Below are positions 45,047 to 57,519 of a stretch of 64,000 nucleotides of DNA, piece after piece. Position numbers and translations under genes: made by a program. The DNA comes from Eutypella sp. D-1 (Eukaryota > Ascomycota > Sordariomycetes > Xylariales > Diatrypaceae). The notes below the pieces were generated by a model. It made no database searches, was not told where the DNA came from, and saw only the letters and a program-made list of their open reading frames with translations. The stretch is taken from positions 806,001 through 870,000 of the forward strand of contig JAJTTP010000015.1 in NCBI GenBank assembly GCA_023313575.1. Direction: 5' to 3'. Within the stretch, counting starts at the first letter, position 1. The number at the start of each line of letters is the position of its first letter.

Positions 45047-45212
45047 ACACACGAATTTGCGGGTGTTGCTGCGTTATAAAATTTGTCACCACTGTCTATT
45101 CTACCTCATGCCTTTGCCCCCTCTCTTGTACAAGATGGACACTTCTCACCTGACATCTTCCCGTCAACTCATATAGAGTAGCATCTCTGATAATTTCATA
45201 AATATATATAAT

Positions 45213-45431
45213 ATGGCATTAAGCATGCTTATAAGGGCTAGAAAACGGGCAGACCTTGACATAGTTAAGCCTCATTATTCCTGGCAAAAAGGGCCTGGAG
45301 CCTTTACTCGGATGAGAATGGTCCAGGTCCCAGGAAAAGATACGGTAGTGGCAAATTATGAGAACCCTGGATATCCAAAGATCTGGGAAGATGTTGAGAA
45401 GGAAATAAAATTCGTCAATTCATATCCTTAA
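45213..45431 (+). CDS. Small hypothetical protein downstream of the HET gene
   Basis: A 72-codon ATG-to-stop frame preceded by a TATATATA stretch at 45202-45210. The composition is protein-like (HYSWQKGPGAFTRMRMVQVP; ENPGYPKIWEDVEKEIKF) with no signal peptide or membrane helix. No family recognised. It might be a small independent gene or a remnant of a larger one. Confidence 0.3.
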   Translation: MALSMLIRARKRADLDIVKPHYSWQKGPGAFTRMRMVQVPGKDTVVANYENPGYPKIWEDVEKEIKFVNSYP

Positions 45432-45936
45432 ACCATATAGGTTGGTTGGTGTCCATCTCTTTCCTCCGACGTAGGTAACTAGCTACGTTGCGAAGAGCTT
45501 CGCATGGTGTTGTAGAAAAGGGGCTAACTGCGACCAATAAGCGAGTCGCTCCAGGTCATTTTAAGTGGAGCCAGAGTTCTTCGACATGAGATCATGCACT
45601 ACAAGAAATTTCAAAAATGTTCGCCAACTCTAATCAGACAAGAAAAATACAATCAAAATTTATAATTCTCGATTAACAGAATACCTACCGTTTCCAGTGG
45701 GATAGATTTGGAAGTTTTGCATCCAGAATCTATTTCAAGTTTTTTTGTTGAATTCTTTTACCCCTCCCCTCCTTTCTACTCAGTAGATTTTCTAGGGTAC
45801 AGATACACAAACAATCTCGTGATCTTCCCAACCATCCTCCCCAATACTAATTTCCAGCCTCATACTTACATTGAGAAATTGTCCCATTCATATCATTTGA
45901 ACCTAAAAGGACGGGGAGAGAAAAATAAAAGGACAA
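45432..45936. other. Upstream region of the SFM1 gene
   Basis: About 500 bases of AT-rich sequence with CT-rich patches at 45760-45800. No other gene seen. Confidence 0.5.
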
Positions 45937-47293
45937 ATGCCGGACCCAGGACAGACCCCTGCCAACCCAAACCCGGCACCGGGCCCGGACCGGAAGACCT
46001 ACATAGTGGAGCACTTGGACCCGGAGCTAGGGCCCTGGTCGGAACTCGAGTACCTGTGCGTGGCACGGGAGTCCAGGAATCAGGGCAGTCGCTTCGTGCT
46101 GTCGTCGCTGCCGCCTGGCTTTCGGGTTCCCGACTCCCTGGCCTCGATGGAGGGTGGTCCCGGGGGCCACTTCGCTGCCGAGCGCCGCGGCGTCGAGGAC
46201 ATGTATCCCGGCGAGGAGCAGCGTCGTAGGGTGTGCCTCCTTGATCCCCAGGCTGAGGCGGACCTCGCGCCCGAGGATAGGGATAAGTTCGATGTCTTTT
46301 TGTTTGGAGGTATACTGGGTGAGTAAGCTGCTTGTCTTAGGCTTCGTTATTTTGTGAATTGTACACCTAGGGTGGCTTTTTTTCGGGTTGGAGTCAAGGG
46401 GAGAGGAGGAACAGGAGCGGAAGACACCGCTTGGTTGAATAGACGAGTGGCGCATTCAGATCTGAATTACCTGCATGGTTGAATTAATGAGCTTCTGGCT
46501 AACCGACCCACCTCCCGATTCATGACATCGTAGGCGATGATCCCCCGAGAGGTACGCCTATTACCCACCACACACGAAGACCGGCACCTTGAGCTCTACA
46601 GGGCTGAACACGATGGGTAGCGAAGTCGAAAATGTAGACAGACAAGCCCGCTGACTGAGGAACTACAGACCGCACAGGCGAGCTCCGGAAGAAGGGCTAC
46701 GCGGGTCGCCGGCTCGGGCCCGTGCAGATGACGACTGATACGGCGGTGCGCGTGACGCGGATGGTGATTGAGGAGCAATGTAAGTGATTTCAAACCAGTC
46801 CGCTTACCACCGCCGAGCAATCAAATTTACCCCTTTGCCCCTCTTTTTATGCATGCCTTGTTGACCATCGTACGCACGCACACACATTCAACAGATACGC
46901 TATCCACGATCCCCTACCTCGACTTTCCGGAGCTCCGGATCGACGAGCACGAGAGCACGGAGATGCCGTTCCGGTACGTGGCGGGGCCGGACGGGAAGCC
47001 CGTCATGCCTGAGGTAAGCAACCCCCCCCTCCCCCCATAAAGCCATTTTCTCTCTTTCTATTCCTGGCTTCATTACCTTCCCGATGCTTTTCGTCTACCT
47101 TACCCCATCTATATATACCAATCTACCTTTCCTCAATCCTGATCCGAGACTCCGGAAGAATTTTTCCTCTCTGCACAATGCGAGCACGTACGCTTAGCTG
47201 ACAACATCAACAACAACAACAACAACGACACAATAGGGAATGCTCGAGCTGATCAAGAAAGATGCCGATAAGAGCATCGACGACCTGTTCTGA
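45937..47293 (+). CDS. SFM1: SPOUT-family protein arginine methyltransferase SFM1
   Basis: Five exons, 45937-46318, 46534-46551 (an 18-nt microexon coding DDPPR), 46678-46779, 46895-47013 and 47237-47293, give about 225 aa. The order of conserved segments matches yeast Sfm1: YIVEHLDPELGPWSELEY, VLSSLP, RVCLLDPQAEADLAPEDRDK, FLFGGILGDDPPR, RRLGPVQMTTDTAVRVTR, YLDFPELRIDEHESTEMPFR and the end GMLELIKKDADKSIDDLF. Sfm1 uses S-adenosylmethionine through a knotted SPOUT fold and methylates an arginine of ribosomal protein Rps3. FGGILG-DDPPR and the MPFRYV segment form the cofactor pocket in the family. The microexon is required: without it the motif is broken. Confidence 0.93.
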
Positions 47294-48706
47294 GCAGCCA
47301 GCCAGTCAGTCAGTCAATCAGCGGCCCGAAACGAGAATGGCTACAAGAGGTTACTCGAGAGCACCATACATGAGAAATTTGGGGGGGGGGGGCAATCTTG
47401 CATATAACCATACCCCCGACTAGACTCAGCACCCAAGTCAGCCACCTGATTTCTAACTACCTAGGTACAAAAAGCGACCCGCCGGCCTGACTGGCTGACT
47501 GATTGCCCGCTTATCACGTATCAGAAGCCATCACAATCACAATCTAGAATTAGCCACCCAGCCGTCTGTCTTCATATCATCACAGAAACACATAGTGCAA
47601 TACCTCTGATACATCTCGAGCTCTCCATCCCTTACCTCCTCGGCTGAACTGGCTACTACAAGTACGTATATACACAAGTGCGTGCGTGTGTGTGTCTTTG
47701 TATGCGAATCGCTCACGACCCATACACCACAACAATTGTTAGATTTCACGAAGTACCGTTGGTACCGCAGGCGGGTTTGATCATTTATCGGTTCTGAAAT
47801 TGTAGCGTTTGAAGCCGACGCATCTCTATTGCTATTAAGCAGATCCTCCCTTCCCCTTGTGAAAGCGGAGCGAAGGAAGACAGGGAAGCGGTACCCGACC
47901 TATATTCCGCGGATGAGCGAGGCCCTTCTTTATCCCGTTTCCTCCAGTGTTTCGATATCAGGGTGTGTTATGTGTGTGTGTGTGCATGTTTTGTGTGGCC
48001 GAGTCATACAATCAATTGTCCCCTCCTTCCGTCTCCTTACGACCATTCCCGTCCATCTTCCCTTCTAGCCGATCTTCCTATGCCGGACCCGTTCCGTGTT
48101 TTACGCCATGCGATGCCATGTACTTCATGTGATTCGTGATGTTGAGAATAACGATGACGGGGAAAAAAGACCAAAAAAAAAAAAAAACAAAAACAAACCA
48201 AAACCAGAGAAAACTCCTCGAATCAGAGCGAAAGCCATCTACTTTCCCAACTGCGGTTCCGAAATTGCGCCCACATTGCTCTTTTCCCTCCTCTCTCCTT
48301 TCCCCTCTATCCGTGAAAGGAGGAGCCAAGCTATGATAACATCGCGAAATTTTATGATGATGCTTGAATATGCTTGTGCGATGTTCCGAAGAAAAAAAAA
48401 AGACAGAAACCCCCTTTCCCTGACCGTGTGTTGTCTTCGATGAACGCCATGCTTTGACTGGAAGAGTGAAAAGCGAATCTAGAGAGGACCGAGGAAACAG
48501 ATACCAGAAAACGACATGAACATGAAAAAAAGTCTTGATACTGCGGCGATATCGGTGCGCGTTTCTCTGTGCTTGAAAAGGCAGAGAAAAAAAAAAAAGG
48601 AAAAACAGGAATATTAGATGATAAACATCGAGTGCCTAGAATAGGGCATTAGTGACGTCGAATGTAGTGGGATGAGACCAGCGGTTGGACGCCCGGACCA
48701 TGAAGT
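47294..48706. other. Intergenic between convergent genes
   Basis: No gene supported. G-run at 47381-47392, (GT) repeats at 47682-47693 and 47964-47982, and A-runs at 48173-48186 and 48588-48598 give only low-complexity frames. The palindrome-like acctaggt occurs near 47459-47466. Confidence 0.5.
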
Positions 48707-51700
48707 TCAATCTAGTTCGATTACGTCGATGGAACCGCGCTGCGATCGGGCCCGGCGTGCAGCGTTAGGAGTATGGGAGGGTATGGGCAGGGCCGAATCA
48801 CGAGGCACGGACCGGGCCATGTCGTCGTTGTCATCGTCACTATCGTCGGCAGCAGACGGCTCGAGCTCCTTGGGCCTCCAGGACCCATCTGCGGAGACGA
48901 AAATGGACTTGGTCTGGAGCTGGCCATCGCGGGCCAGAGTCTCGCGCACTTCAGTGAGGAAGCCGTCGACGCGGAGGCTGTAGGGCCGCGCGTCCCCGTC
49001 GCACAAGGGACAACGCCACTTGTCTGCAAACGAAGGCTCTCGGCACCTCTGGCACTTGCTACTAGCAGCGGGGCAGGCGCATAGGGACTTCTTGCCAAGT
49101 CGGGTGTTGAGCCACATCTCAAGATCAAAGCACTCGAGGTGTTTGCACTCTTTTCCCCGCACGGGGATCGAGAAAATGGAGAACGAGAACGGATCTACCA
49201 AGCTGATGGATAGATCGCTGTCAACCAGCATCAACTCGTCATTGTCGTGATTCGACGTGTCGGCCAGGCGTTTCTTGATGATATTCTGGGTCACATCTGC
49301 TTCTATGATCCCCTTTTGCTGAACTAGAGTTACGACTGAGCGGTGGTTCAATGTCTCCACGACCTCTACTGCGAGCACAGGTTGATAGCCATTAAGTTTC
49401 CGATAGTCCTTATCCTCGGGAATGGAGACATTCAAGAAATTCTCGCCTGAAACGACTAAGTCCGAGACCTCAACAGGGAGGTCTTTCGAGTAGTGCGCCT
49501 TTCGCCTGATCTCCAGGATTTTATCGTTAAGTTCCATGAATATATGCTGGGGCCATTTCGTGTCTGCAGTGACAAACTGAGTGTCCGGGATTGGCATACT
49601 TGGATTCTTCAGAAAGCAGCAGCGTACCCGGATCGTGAACGAACCGTTGGAGAACCAGTTGATCGGCGAGAACGCACCGGGTGGAGTCTCGTTATGAGAT
49701 ATCCTAACGAAGTCCATCGCCGGCACGTTAAACTTGAGCTTGTATAAACGACTATGAGGTCGAACCGGAGTGGGCTCGAGAATAAAGCTCTTCACCGCTT
49801 GATAATACCTCTCTGGTGGAGAGAGAGAGATCTCTTTCCGGAGAATGCGTCTCGGACTTCGAAGATGCGCCTGGTGTAGAGAATTGACTACTTGATAAGG
49901 ATCAGGCGGATAATCTTGCAAGCCTATGCGGGTATTTGGAGGCGGGACAAGCGGTTGTGCCGAGGGGCTGGCAACCTGCTGTGGGCGAACAGAGCTGGGC
50001 CGGACGACAGGCATGCTGTTCGATTGAAAAGGTATGTTTCGGGGTTGGGGGGAGGGCCCTTCCACCGGCTGTCGCAGCTGATACTGTTGGTTATTAGCCT
50101 GGTGAAGCACCTGCTGGCTTGGGACTGGGTATTGATATGTGTGCGGGATCTGTTGCCGCTGTCCTTGAGCCACAGGAACCTGGTAGTAGGCATGCTGAGG
50201 GTACCTAAGAAGCTGCTGCTGCTGGACCTGCTGTTGCTGCATGAGCTGCTGCTGTTGCTGCATGGGCTGCTGCTGCAGCTGCTGCACGGGCCGCTGTTGC
50301 TGTGCTTGCTGTTGCTGTGCTTGCTGTTGCTGTGCTTGCTGCTGCTGTACATGCCGGGGAGCCGTTGGCATATTGGCACCTGGGAAGCTCCAGCTCTGTT
50401 GAGCCTGGGTGGGATTGGCTGGATACGGCGTCATGTAGGGCTGGGGTGAGACTACAGGTGGGTGTTGTTGTATCGGCGAGGCGTTCGAAGGAAGCAGAGG
50501 GGTGCTTGGATGTGACAGGTTTGCGGGGAGGTTCTGTGATGATCGACGCTCCCGACGCTCTGTTTGATTATTCCTGTTCTGAGCAAGCCGGGGGCCCACG
50601 TGGTGAGCTGCAGCGGCATTCTGCCGGGAGCGCTGTCGCGCTTCTCGTGCCCCCGCCTCTGTAGCAAGTTCTCGATATTTCGAGATCAAGCGGCTTTGGT
50701 ACTCCGGATTCCTCCAGGCGTTGTTATTGGAGTGGGCATGAGCCCACTGATCTTGCTTGAACAAACTCTCCATTTGTGAACCGATTACAGGGTCCGCGAC
50801 GCCTATATTTCGCCAGGAAGCCCGGAAGAAGGTCATCTGGAGTACGGGAGAAAACAAGCAAAATTTGTGCAGTAACTCAGTCATTAATAGAGGAAATCCG
50901 GCCGCTCGATGCTCCTGGCTCACTGCGATCCAATCATAGGATAGGCGTACGAGGAAGTTTAGAACCAAGTTTAGTGTGTCTCGGTAGACCACGGTATTGC
51001 GCAGATGGGATAACGGAGCGGGAAACCCCGCTAGCCACTGTAGACGTTCCACGCGCATCAACGAATTATTCTTGAGTATCGCGCCCAGGATTCCGAAGGC
51101 TGATTCAATCAGAGAGAAGTCTCGTTGGAGTTCATGACATATCTGATGAACCGCTTTGGGTGATGCAGTCCACGTGCAGTATAGCTGATGCGTAGCCACG
51201 AAGAATATGTCTTCCTGAAGACAAGCATCTCGTAGGAGTTGGAATCGAGCTTGTTCAACAAGGGCTTCAGGTGACGCGTCCATCGGTATCGTTGCCATAT
51301 AGGTCTGGATTCTGGTGGCGGCCGACAGATCTTGAAGGAAAGTAGGCAATAAGCTCGGAGGCGGGTTCCTAGAATCAGAGTTGGTCAGCGAGGATTTCTC
51401 TTCATTCATCTCATTCGTTACCTAGGTTGGCGGACTGGGTACACTGATTCACGTAAGTGGTCAGCTACGATAGTCCTATCCTGCCTTATATCACTTACTC
51501 GACGCGTCGCCGCTTCGCGGTTGCTGGCTGCGGAGGATTTTGTGGCGCGGCGTTTCCGAATGTAGGAAGATTCGGCGTGGGAGGTGTATTCAACGCCATG
51601 ATAGCAGCAGAAGGAGATTGAGGTCCTGAATTTGACCTACTCGGCAGTTGAACCTGCTGCTGATCTGTAGGGCCCGATTGGCGGAGGGAATCTTCAAACC

Positions 51701-52771
51701 GCTCATCCACGACGAAATAGCGCGCTTCTGTGGGCGGTGCGTCTATCGGAGTCCGGGGGAGGATAGAATTTGTAGTAGCAGGACTCTCGTAGGAATTAAC
51801 GATCGAGGGACTCGGCTCGTCACTGGGGGCCGGGGAAGGGAGTACGGTTTCGGGAGCCAAGTTCCTGTCGGTAGCAAACATTTAGTTGGTGGCTTGTTTT
51901 CAGATACGAAATTCAAAGAAAGTTTGTTCCTGGAGTCGGACAGGGAAAAAAACAGGCAAGCAAGCAAACCGTGACCGTAGGATGGGGGCACAAAATACAG
52001 GAAGACATCTTACCCTATGACCGTTTCCGCTGTTCGAGGCGGTACGAACCTTGGTTGATGCTGCTGATGAGCGATGATATTAGGGTTCGGCGGGTATGGT
52101 TGCTGTTGTGGTTGATGCATTTGTTGTTGTTGTTGTTGTTGTTGTTGCTGTTGCTGTTGTTGTTGTTGGTATTGTTGTGGTGGTGGCGGTGGTGGTGGTG
52201 GTTGATGTTGTAGTTGCAATGTTTGCTGCTGCGGTTGATGTTGTGGCTGTTGATACAGCTCTTGTGGTTCCGGGGGATCCTGTACGTCTTGTGGCGACCC
52301 CTGTAGCCTCGAGCTTTGTCCTTCATGTTCCGGAGTTGCGAATGCTGACGTCGTAAACGGGGAGGCAGGAGACGTGATAGCAGTCGTGGTTGGGGCCGTG
52401 GTGGTCGTAGCAGTTGTGGCGGTAGTGATAGTGGTGGTAGTGGAAGCGGTAGTTGCAGAAGGGAGTGTATCTGTTTGTGGAGACTGTTGTTGCGATGGAG
52501 TTTGAGTTTGAGGTCGGGCTTGAGGTTGAGTTTGCGGCTGTGGTTGTTGCAGTTGTTGTGATTGTTGCGATTGATGTGAATGTGGCGGTGGTGGTCGTGG
52601 TTTCGAAAGTGACAGTCGGGGCGTAGGCTTAACGGGAGTCGCGTTGGTCATCCAGGCCAGCTGTCGGCCTCCACGAATCCAATGATTCAGTGTAGAATTC
52701 GAGGCGGCGACCTGGTTGTTCGAGTCCTGTGGGCCCGACGATGCCTTATGACCCTTGCTTGTCGACGCCAT
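48707..52771 (-). CDS. MIZ/SP-RING zinc-finger protein, glutamine-rich
   Basis: Three exons on the minus strand, 52771-52014, 51864-51499 and 51368-48707, close in phase (GTAAGA/GACAG and GTAAGT/TTCTAG) to give about 1261 aa. The first 250 residues are Gln/Pro/Thr-rich, with a run of about 17 Gln coded near 52120-52170; a second Gln-rich zone is near 50200-50340. The helical region after the second splice (LLPTFLQDLSAATRIQTYM) is conserved in fungal members. Near residues 1105-1172 is the SP-RING: CKHLECFDLEMW, then an insertion with CAC and CQRC, then WRCPLCDGDARPYSLRVDGF. SP-RING proteins are usually SUMO E3 ligases (Siz/PIAS, Zmiz). The C-terminal tail is acidic, and VIELD at the very end resembles a SUMO-interacting motif. 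Nuclear, inferred. Confidence 0.88.
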
Positions 52772-55700
52772 GGAGAAGTATCAGAAAGGACCCCAAAGTG
52801 GATAAGAAAAGAGCCTGGGCACCTGGATAGCTTGGACGATCGGTTGACCCCTGGTAGTCTGTGATTCACCTTTCGGACATAGATGATCGGTCGTCCATGG
52901 AGGGGCGCATATCGTATATCATATATCGGTGTATCCACTACATGTAGTAGTGACGTATGGTATTATGGTATTAGGATTCGAATTGTACGAGGGCCTGGTA
53001 TCGTCGGGGGATTGTGGTGGATATTGCGACAGAAAATTCTACATGACTGTGAACAGACTGTGAAATGTGAAATGTCAGTCGTGGGAGCAGAAGGTGGGAG
53101 ATCGGGTAGTGATTGAGCAGTGATCGGGCGATGAATTTCAGTCGAGCGTTAGATATTATATAGTAGATCTGAATAGAGAGAAGAGAGGGAGGGGAGACAG
53201 AACAAGAAAAAAAAAGGAATAGGTTATAACTGATAGGAAAGAAGGGAAAGAGGGGTGCAAAAAGAAAAGATAGAAAAAAAAAACACTCCGATTTGCTACG
53301 TAGAGAGATATGAGACTTATGAGACAACTCCCCACGTTTTCCCCCACTGTCCAGGTCCCTCCTGCCAGTTTATTTCATTGAAGATGTGAAGACAAAACCA
53401 CAGGAGTCAGGCACTACGCGATAAGGATATACTTACTCACCTCTTGACAACCTTGGAACCTAAAACCCTGGAACTCTTGAGTGTTCTATTCGCATATTCG
53501 TTATTAGATACCTAGGCATATATAGGTATGTGTATAGTTCTAACAAGCTACATGGGATTCTTATATTGTATATGATGTTGTTGACATGCAGCTATGGTTT
53601 CATCCATACCTAGTACTTTTTGAAGTAGACCTATTATTCGGATGGAAAACCAACCCAATCATCAATTCACATCCCTTCTGTAGGTAGATTTATAGTCCTT
53701 ACTGAGGCAGCTACCTGCCTATAGAGCGATATAGGTTCATGCTGTTACTGTAACTGCTGGACGTTAGTCTTAGCTGTTCGCGATAATCGTCGCACGCGTG
53801 CAAGGTAGGTTATAGGTTGCCGGTAGTATGAGGCTCTAGACTATGTAGGTACCTAAATATCACGTCTGGGGGGTTTGGCTTGTTCAAAGGTATAAGAGCT
53901 AAGATTTTTATTCTGTTAACTTGCATGGGATGGAATGGTGCGATGCAGTTAAGGAACAGTTATAGAAACTCAGGCAAAGAGGTAACTATTGCTGTTGGTC
54001 TGTAGGTAACAGTACTTCGACCAGGCACACAAGCTGCACATTGGACCCCGAGTAGGTAGCGATAGCCGATAACTTGATACTTGATAGTTGGCCCCCCCTC
54101 CTTCACAATTGGTTAACCGCCGCCGTCGGGATGAGATCCCTTTTCTGTTTAAACTTGAACTACCCTGGTTAGTCCAGTTAGCGTGCGGAAACAAACTTTA
54201 TTTACCCAGGGTAACCTAGTTCAGCATTAGTTATTTACGGTACACCTGAGCGCTCGGGCCACCAATCCAGTTATGCCATTTACACCTGTGATAGCAAGGT
54301 TGTTGTTCATTTTCCATGAATGAGCAAAGTGCCTATGTCATTGTTACATCTTGTTAGATGTCTGCCTACTTGCCTGCCAACGTTATGTAACAAGAAAGGG
54401 CCAACTTCGGAAATCTAGAGACAGTTTGGCAGTTAGTTGTTGATCTTGCTTTTTGGCATGGAATGATTCAGGGTGGCTTCAACCAACATAAAATACTCAG
54501 TTCTCTGTTGGCTTTAATCTACTTAGATACTTAAGCATGTGCTGACCCAGAATTAACCCCTATTCTCCTTTTATCCTCATATCAGTGGCATGGACTTTTC
54601 TATTTAGGTTTGCACTTCTTGGGCGAGATTATTTTTGGAAAATAGCCAGACCCGATAGGCAATATGCCAGCATTATTTCAGCACATGTTTATCGCAATCC
54701 AAAAAGTAAATGGCATAACCCTCACACACGGACGTGTATCCAACACCACAAATCTGATGCACGCATGCAGTTGTTTAGCAAAGGGGGAAACAGACCAGCA
54801 GCTGCCCTCCCCCCCCTCTCCAAACAAAATCCAGGAGTTGTGATGAGTTATCCAGCCCTAGCCTTTACCCCCTTACAGGAGGCTCTACCCATATATGTAT
54901 CCATTCCCCCATGAGCTCGGTTCTGGGTATAAGGTCTGACCTTCTATCAGGTACGTGCTGGATAATCCGGACGATGTTACCGGCGGTTGCGATCCGGCGT
55001 CAAGTATCAGGTGTCAGCGACATCCCCCCACCCGGAGACGCAATTTAGGTGGGGCCGGACGGGCATCGTTTCAAACATTGGAACTACAACCTACAGGTGT
55101 TCCCGAGGTCTGAATCGTCGTAGTCGAGTATACGTTTTGATTTCTTCCGCAGGCAAGAACATCTAGCCTAGCTCTAAATCACAAACAGAAATCACAAGTG
55201 CGTGTGTTGTAGGAAGGTGGTACTGGAAGTGGTGAGTAAGGTAGTAACAGGATGTCGTGACTACCCCGACATTCATCAGCTTGCTCATATGATATCTAGA
55301 GTTTCAGTGTTAACATGCCCAGGTGTCCCTTCCTGTAGGTTAGTTGAGGGTGGTGACTACTAACCTATTCTACATGTACTTACGTAGTCAGACATTCTCT
55401 GGCCTGCCCCTCCCTCTTATAATAAGAAGTAGGGGAGAAAAACAGAAAGTGAACCCCTTAACATTATAACTCAAGAGTTCTTCTTATACAGCTTGGCAAG
55501 TGCCACTTAGAAAAAGGCAGCCGATGAGGGTTCCTCAAATTCACTATTACTTTTCTACATGAACCAAACTTATAAAGAACCTCGGGACTGCAAACAACCA
55601 GCCTAAATATATCTTGACATGCGCCATCTTGACGTCGGCCCCAGGTAGTGGAATGCTCTTACCCTCTTTTTATTTTCTATTGCTACGTACTTAGGTACCT

Positions 55701-57519
55701 GTAGCTCGATATATGCAGCAGATATATGCGCATGGATGCACTTAATTCTACTATAACACATCCCCACCCGTACTAAACTACATGCATATTGTAGCGCGTG
55801 TTTCCACCTACAGGTAGGGCCCTAGCCGTCTGTGCTCCAGCTGTTTGACGCCGTCCCTTCGACCGTCATTCTACAATTTCTCTGCAATTTAGGCCGTTTG
55901 GTTTTACTCTTTATTCAACCCTTTTTCTTACATTTAGAAACGTTCGACTTGCCCATTAAATCTTATAGCGCGCACACACATCGTGCTAATCAAATCTACA
56001 ACTTCCTAGGTATGCATTTTACAATTTACTCTCTAGCCCCCCCCCCCCTCTCCCTCCAGCCAAACCCCCCACAACCCCTTGCCCCCCCCCCCAATCGTTA
56101 ATTCCTCCGATGGCAGATTGAGGTAGATTGATGATTGGCAGACGATTATTATTTCTATTGGTGAACAGGTGCCACTATCCATCCATTAAACCATCCCATT
56201 TTCAACCCGCGTCCCGTTGCGTCCGTCCGTTACGCCCGTCCTGGCCGTCTTAGTGGAATAGACTGCTCAATCTCGGAATAGCTGAATAACTAATTACTCT
56301 GTAGACTGAGTTGAGTTTGTCCGGGTTTTTGCTTAACGAGAATAATAATAATCGCCCCCCCCAATTCTATTCATCACCCATTAAGTCTTCAATTCCTTGA
56401 ATTACATTCTTTAACATCAAGTTTACCTTTATTTATTCGACTCGCGACAAATTAATTCGAGATCCTTTCGAGCTCATCCCCACCAACAAAAAACTACTTA
56501 CGGAACGGAAAGGGAATACTTTTGGTCCGTCGAAGAGTTGCACCAGTGGAGGAGCGAACGGGTAAAAGAGTAGGATAAGGGAGAGAGTGAGAAAAAGTGA
56601 GAAAGTGAGTATGCGTGTGTGTGTGTGTATGTGTGCGTGTACATGTGAGACACGGAGAGAGTGTGCGCGCTTCTATTCCCCCCTCCCCCATCTAGAGTAA
56701 TATCTAGAGTAATTTGTACAACCTCTCCCGACCAAGGGTTGTCTGCTCGTCCTGTACAAAGGTTTTGTTTAGAGCCCCCCCTACTTAGAGAGCCCCTACT
56801 TTCTTCTACGTAGCTTGGCCGCCTAGCAAGCTTGGTCAGAACAGAAAATTAACAGCGATCGTCGCCACAGCTCAGCCGATACCGACACTGATACGGAGGC
56901 GGATTAACGAAACGAGTCAGGGGCGGAATAGAGATATGCAGCAAATTCGCCTCGTTACATGATCCAGCAGTCCAGACGCAGCCTTGAAGATTACCGATTA
57001 CCTTTGAATATTATTGATATCCTCTCTATCTTTTTTCCTCTTCTTCTTTTTAAATTGTTCTTCTTCTTCTTCTTCTTCTTCTTTCGTCTCTACCTCCCTG
57101 ACCGCGCCAAGTTTCGATGCCTCTCGCCGCCGAGAAAAACACGGTCACCAAATTCTGGTTTGCTACGTAGGAACAGGAAAAAAAAGAGAGGTGTCACAGG
57201 CTCGCGAAGTGTACGAACGATTTACGTACGTACGTACAGTGCCTCGCAGTTCCGTCTAGAACAGCCCACACCAACCCTACAAACGTCTACAAACGTCAAC
57301 GATCACCGACTAACGACGACCAACGAGCACCAACGAGCACCAGCGACCAACGACCAGCGACATCTATCTATTTATCGCCCACTACGCCCCTACGCCCCTA
57401 TTCTTCGTCGTCATAATCCTCCGCTCTCAACTTCGACCCTCTTCGCCTATCCCTGAGCGCATCCCCATAGAGCCCTGCCACGTGTTTCAAACAACAGGGC
57501 AAACAACAGAGCAAACAAC
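52772..57519. other. Long intergenic region
   Basis: About 4.7 kb without a supported gene, including the upstream region of the divergent MIZ and Boi-like genes. It holds taggtacct-type motifs (near 53844-53853 and 55691-55700), paired long C-tracts at about 56037-56092, a (GT)n microsatellite at about 56614-56645 and a (CTT)n tract at 57056-57082. The final 300 bases are the CT-rich then AC-rich leader of the Boi-like gene, with short CCAACGA-type tandem units at 57305-57360. Confidence 0.5.

Noticed and set aside
52096..52356. Val/Ala-rich plus-strand frame
   Set aside because: It is the antisense of CAG/CAA glutamine-coding repeats in the MIZ gene.
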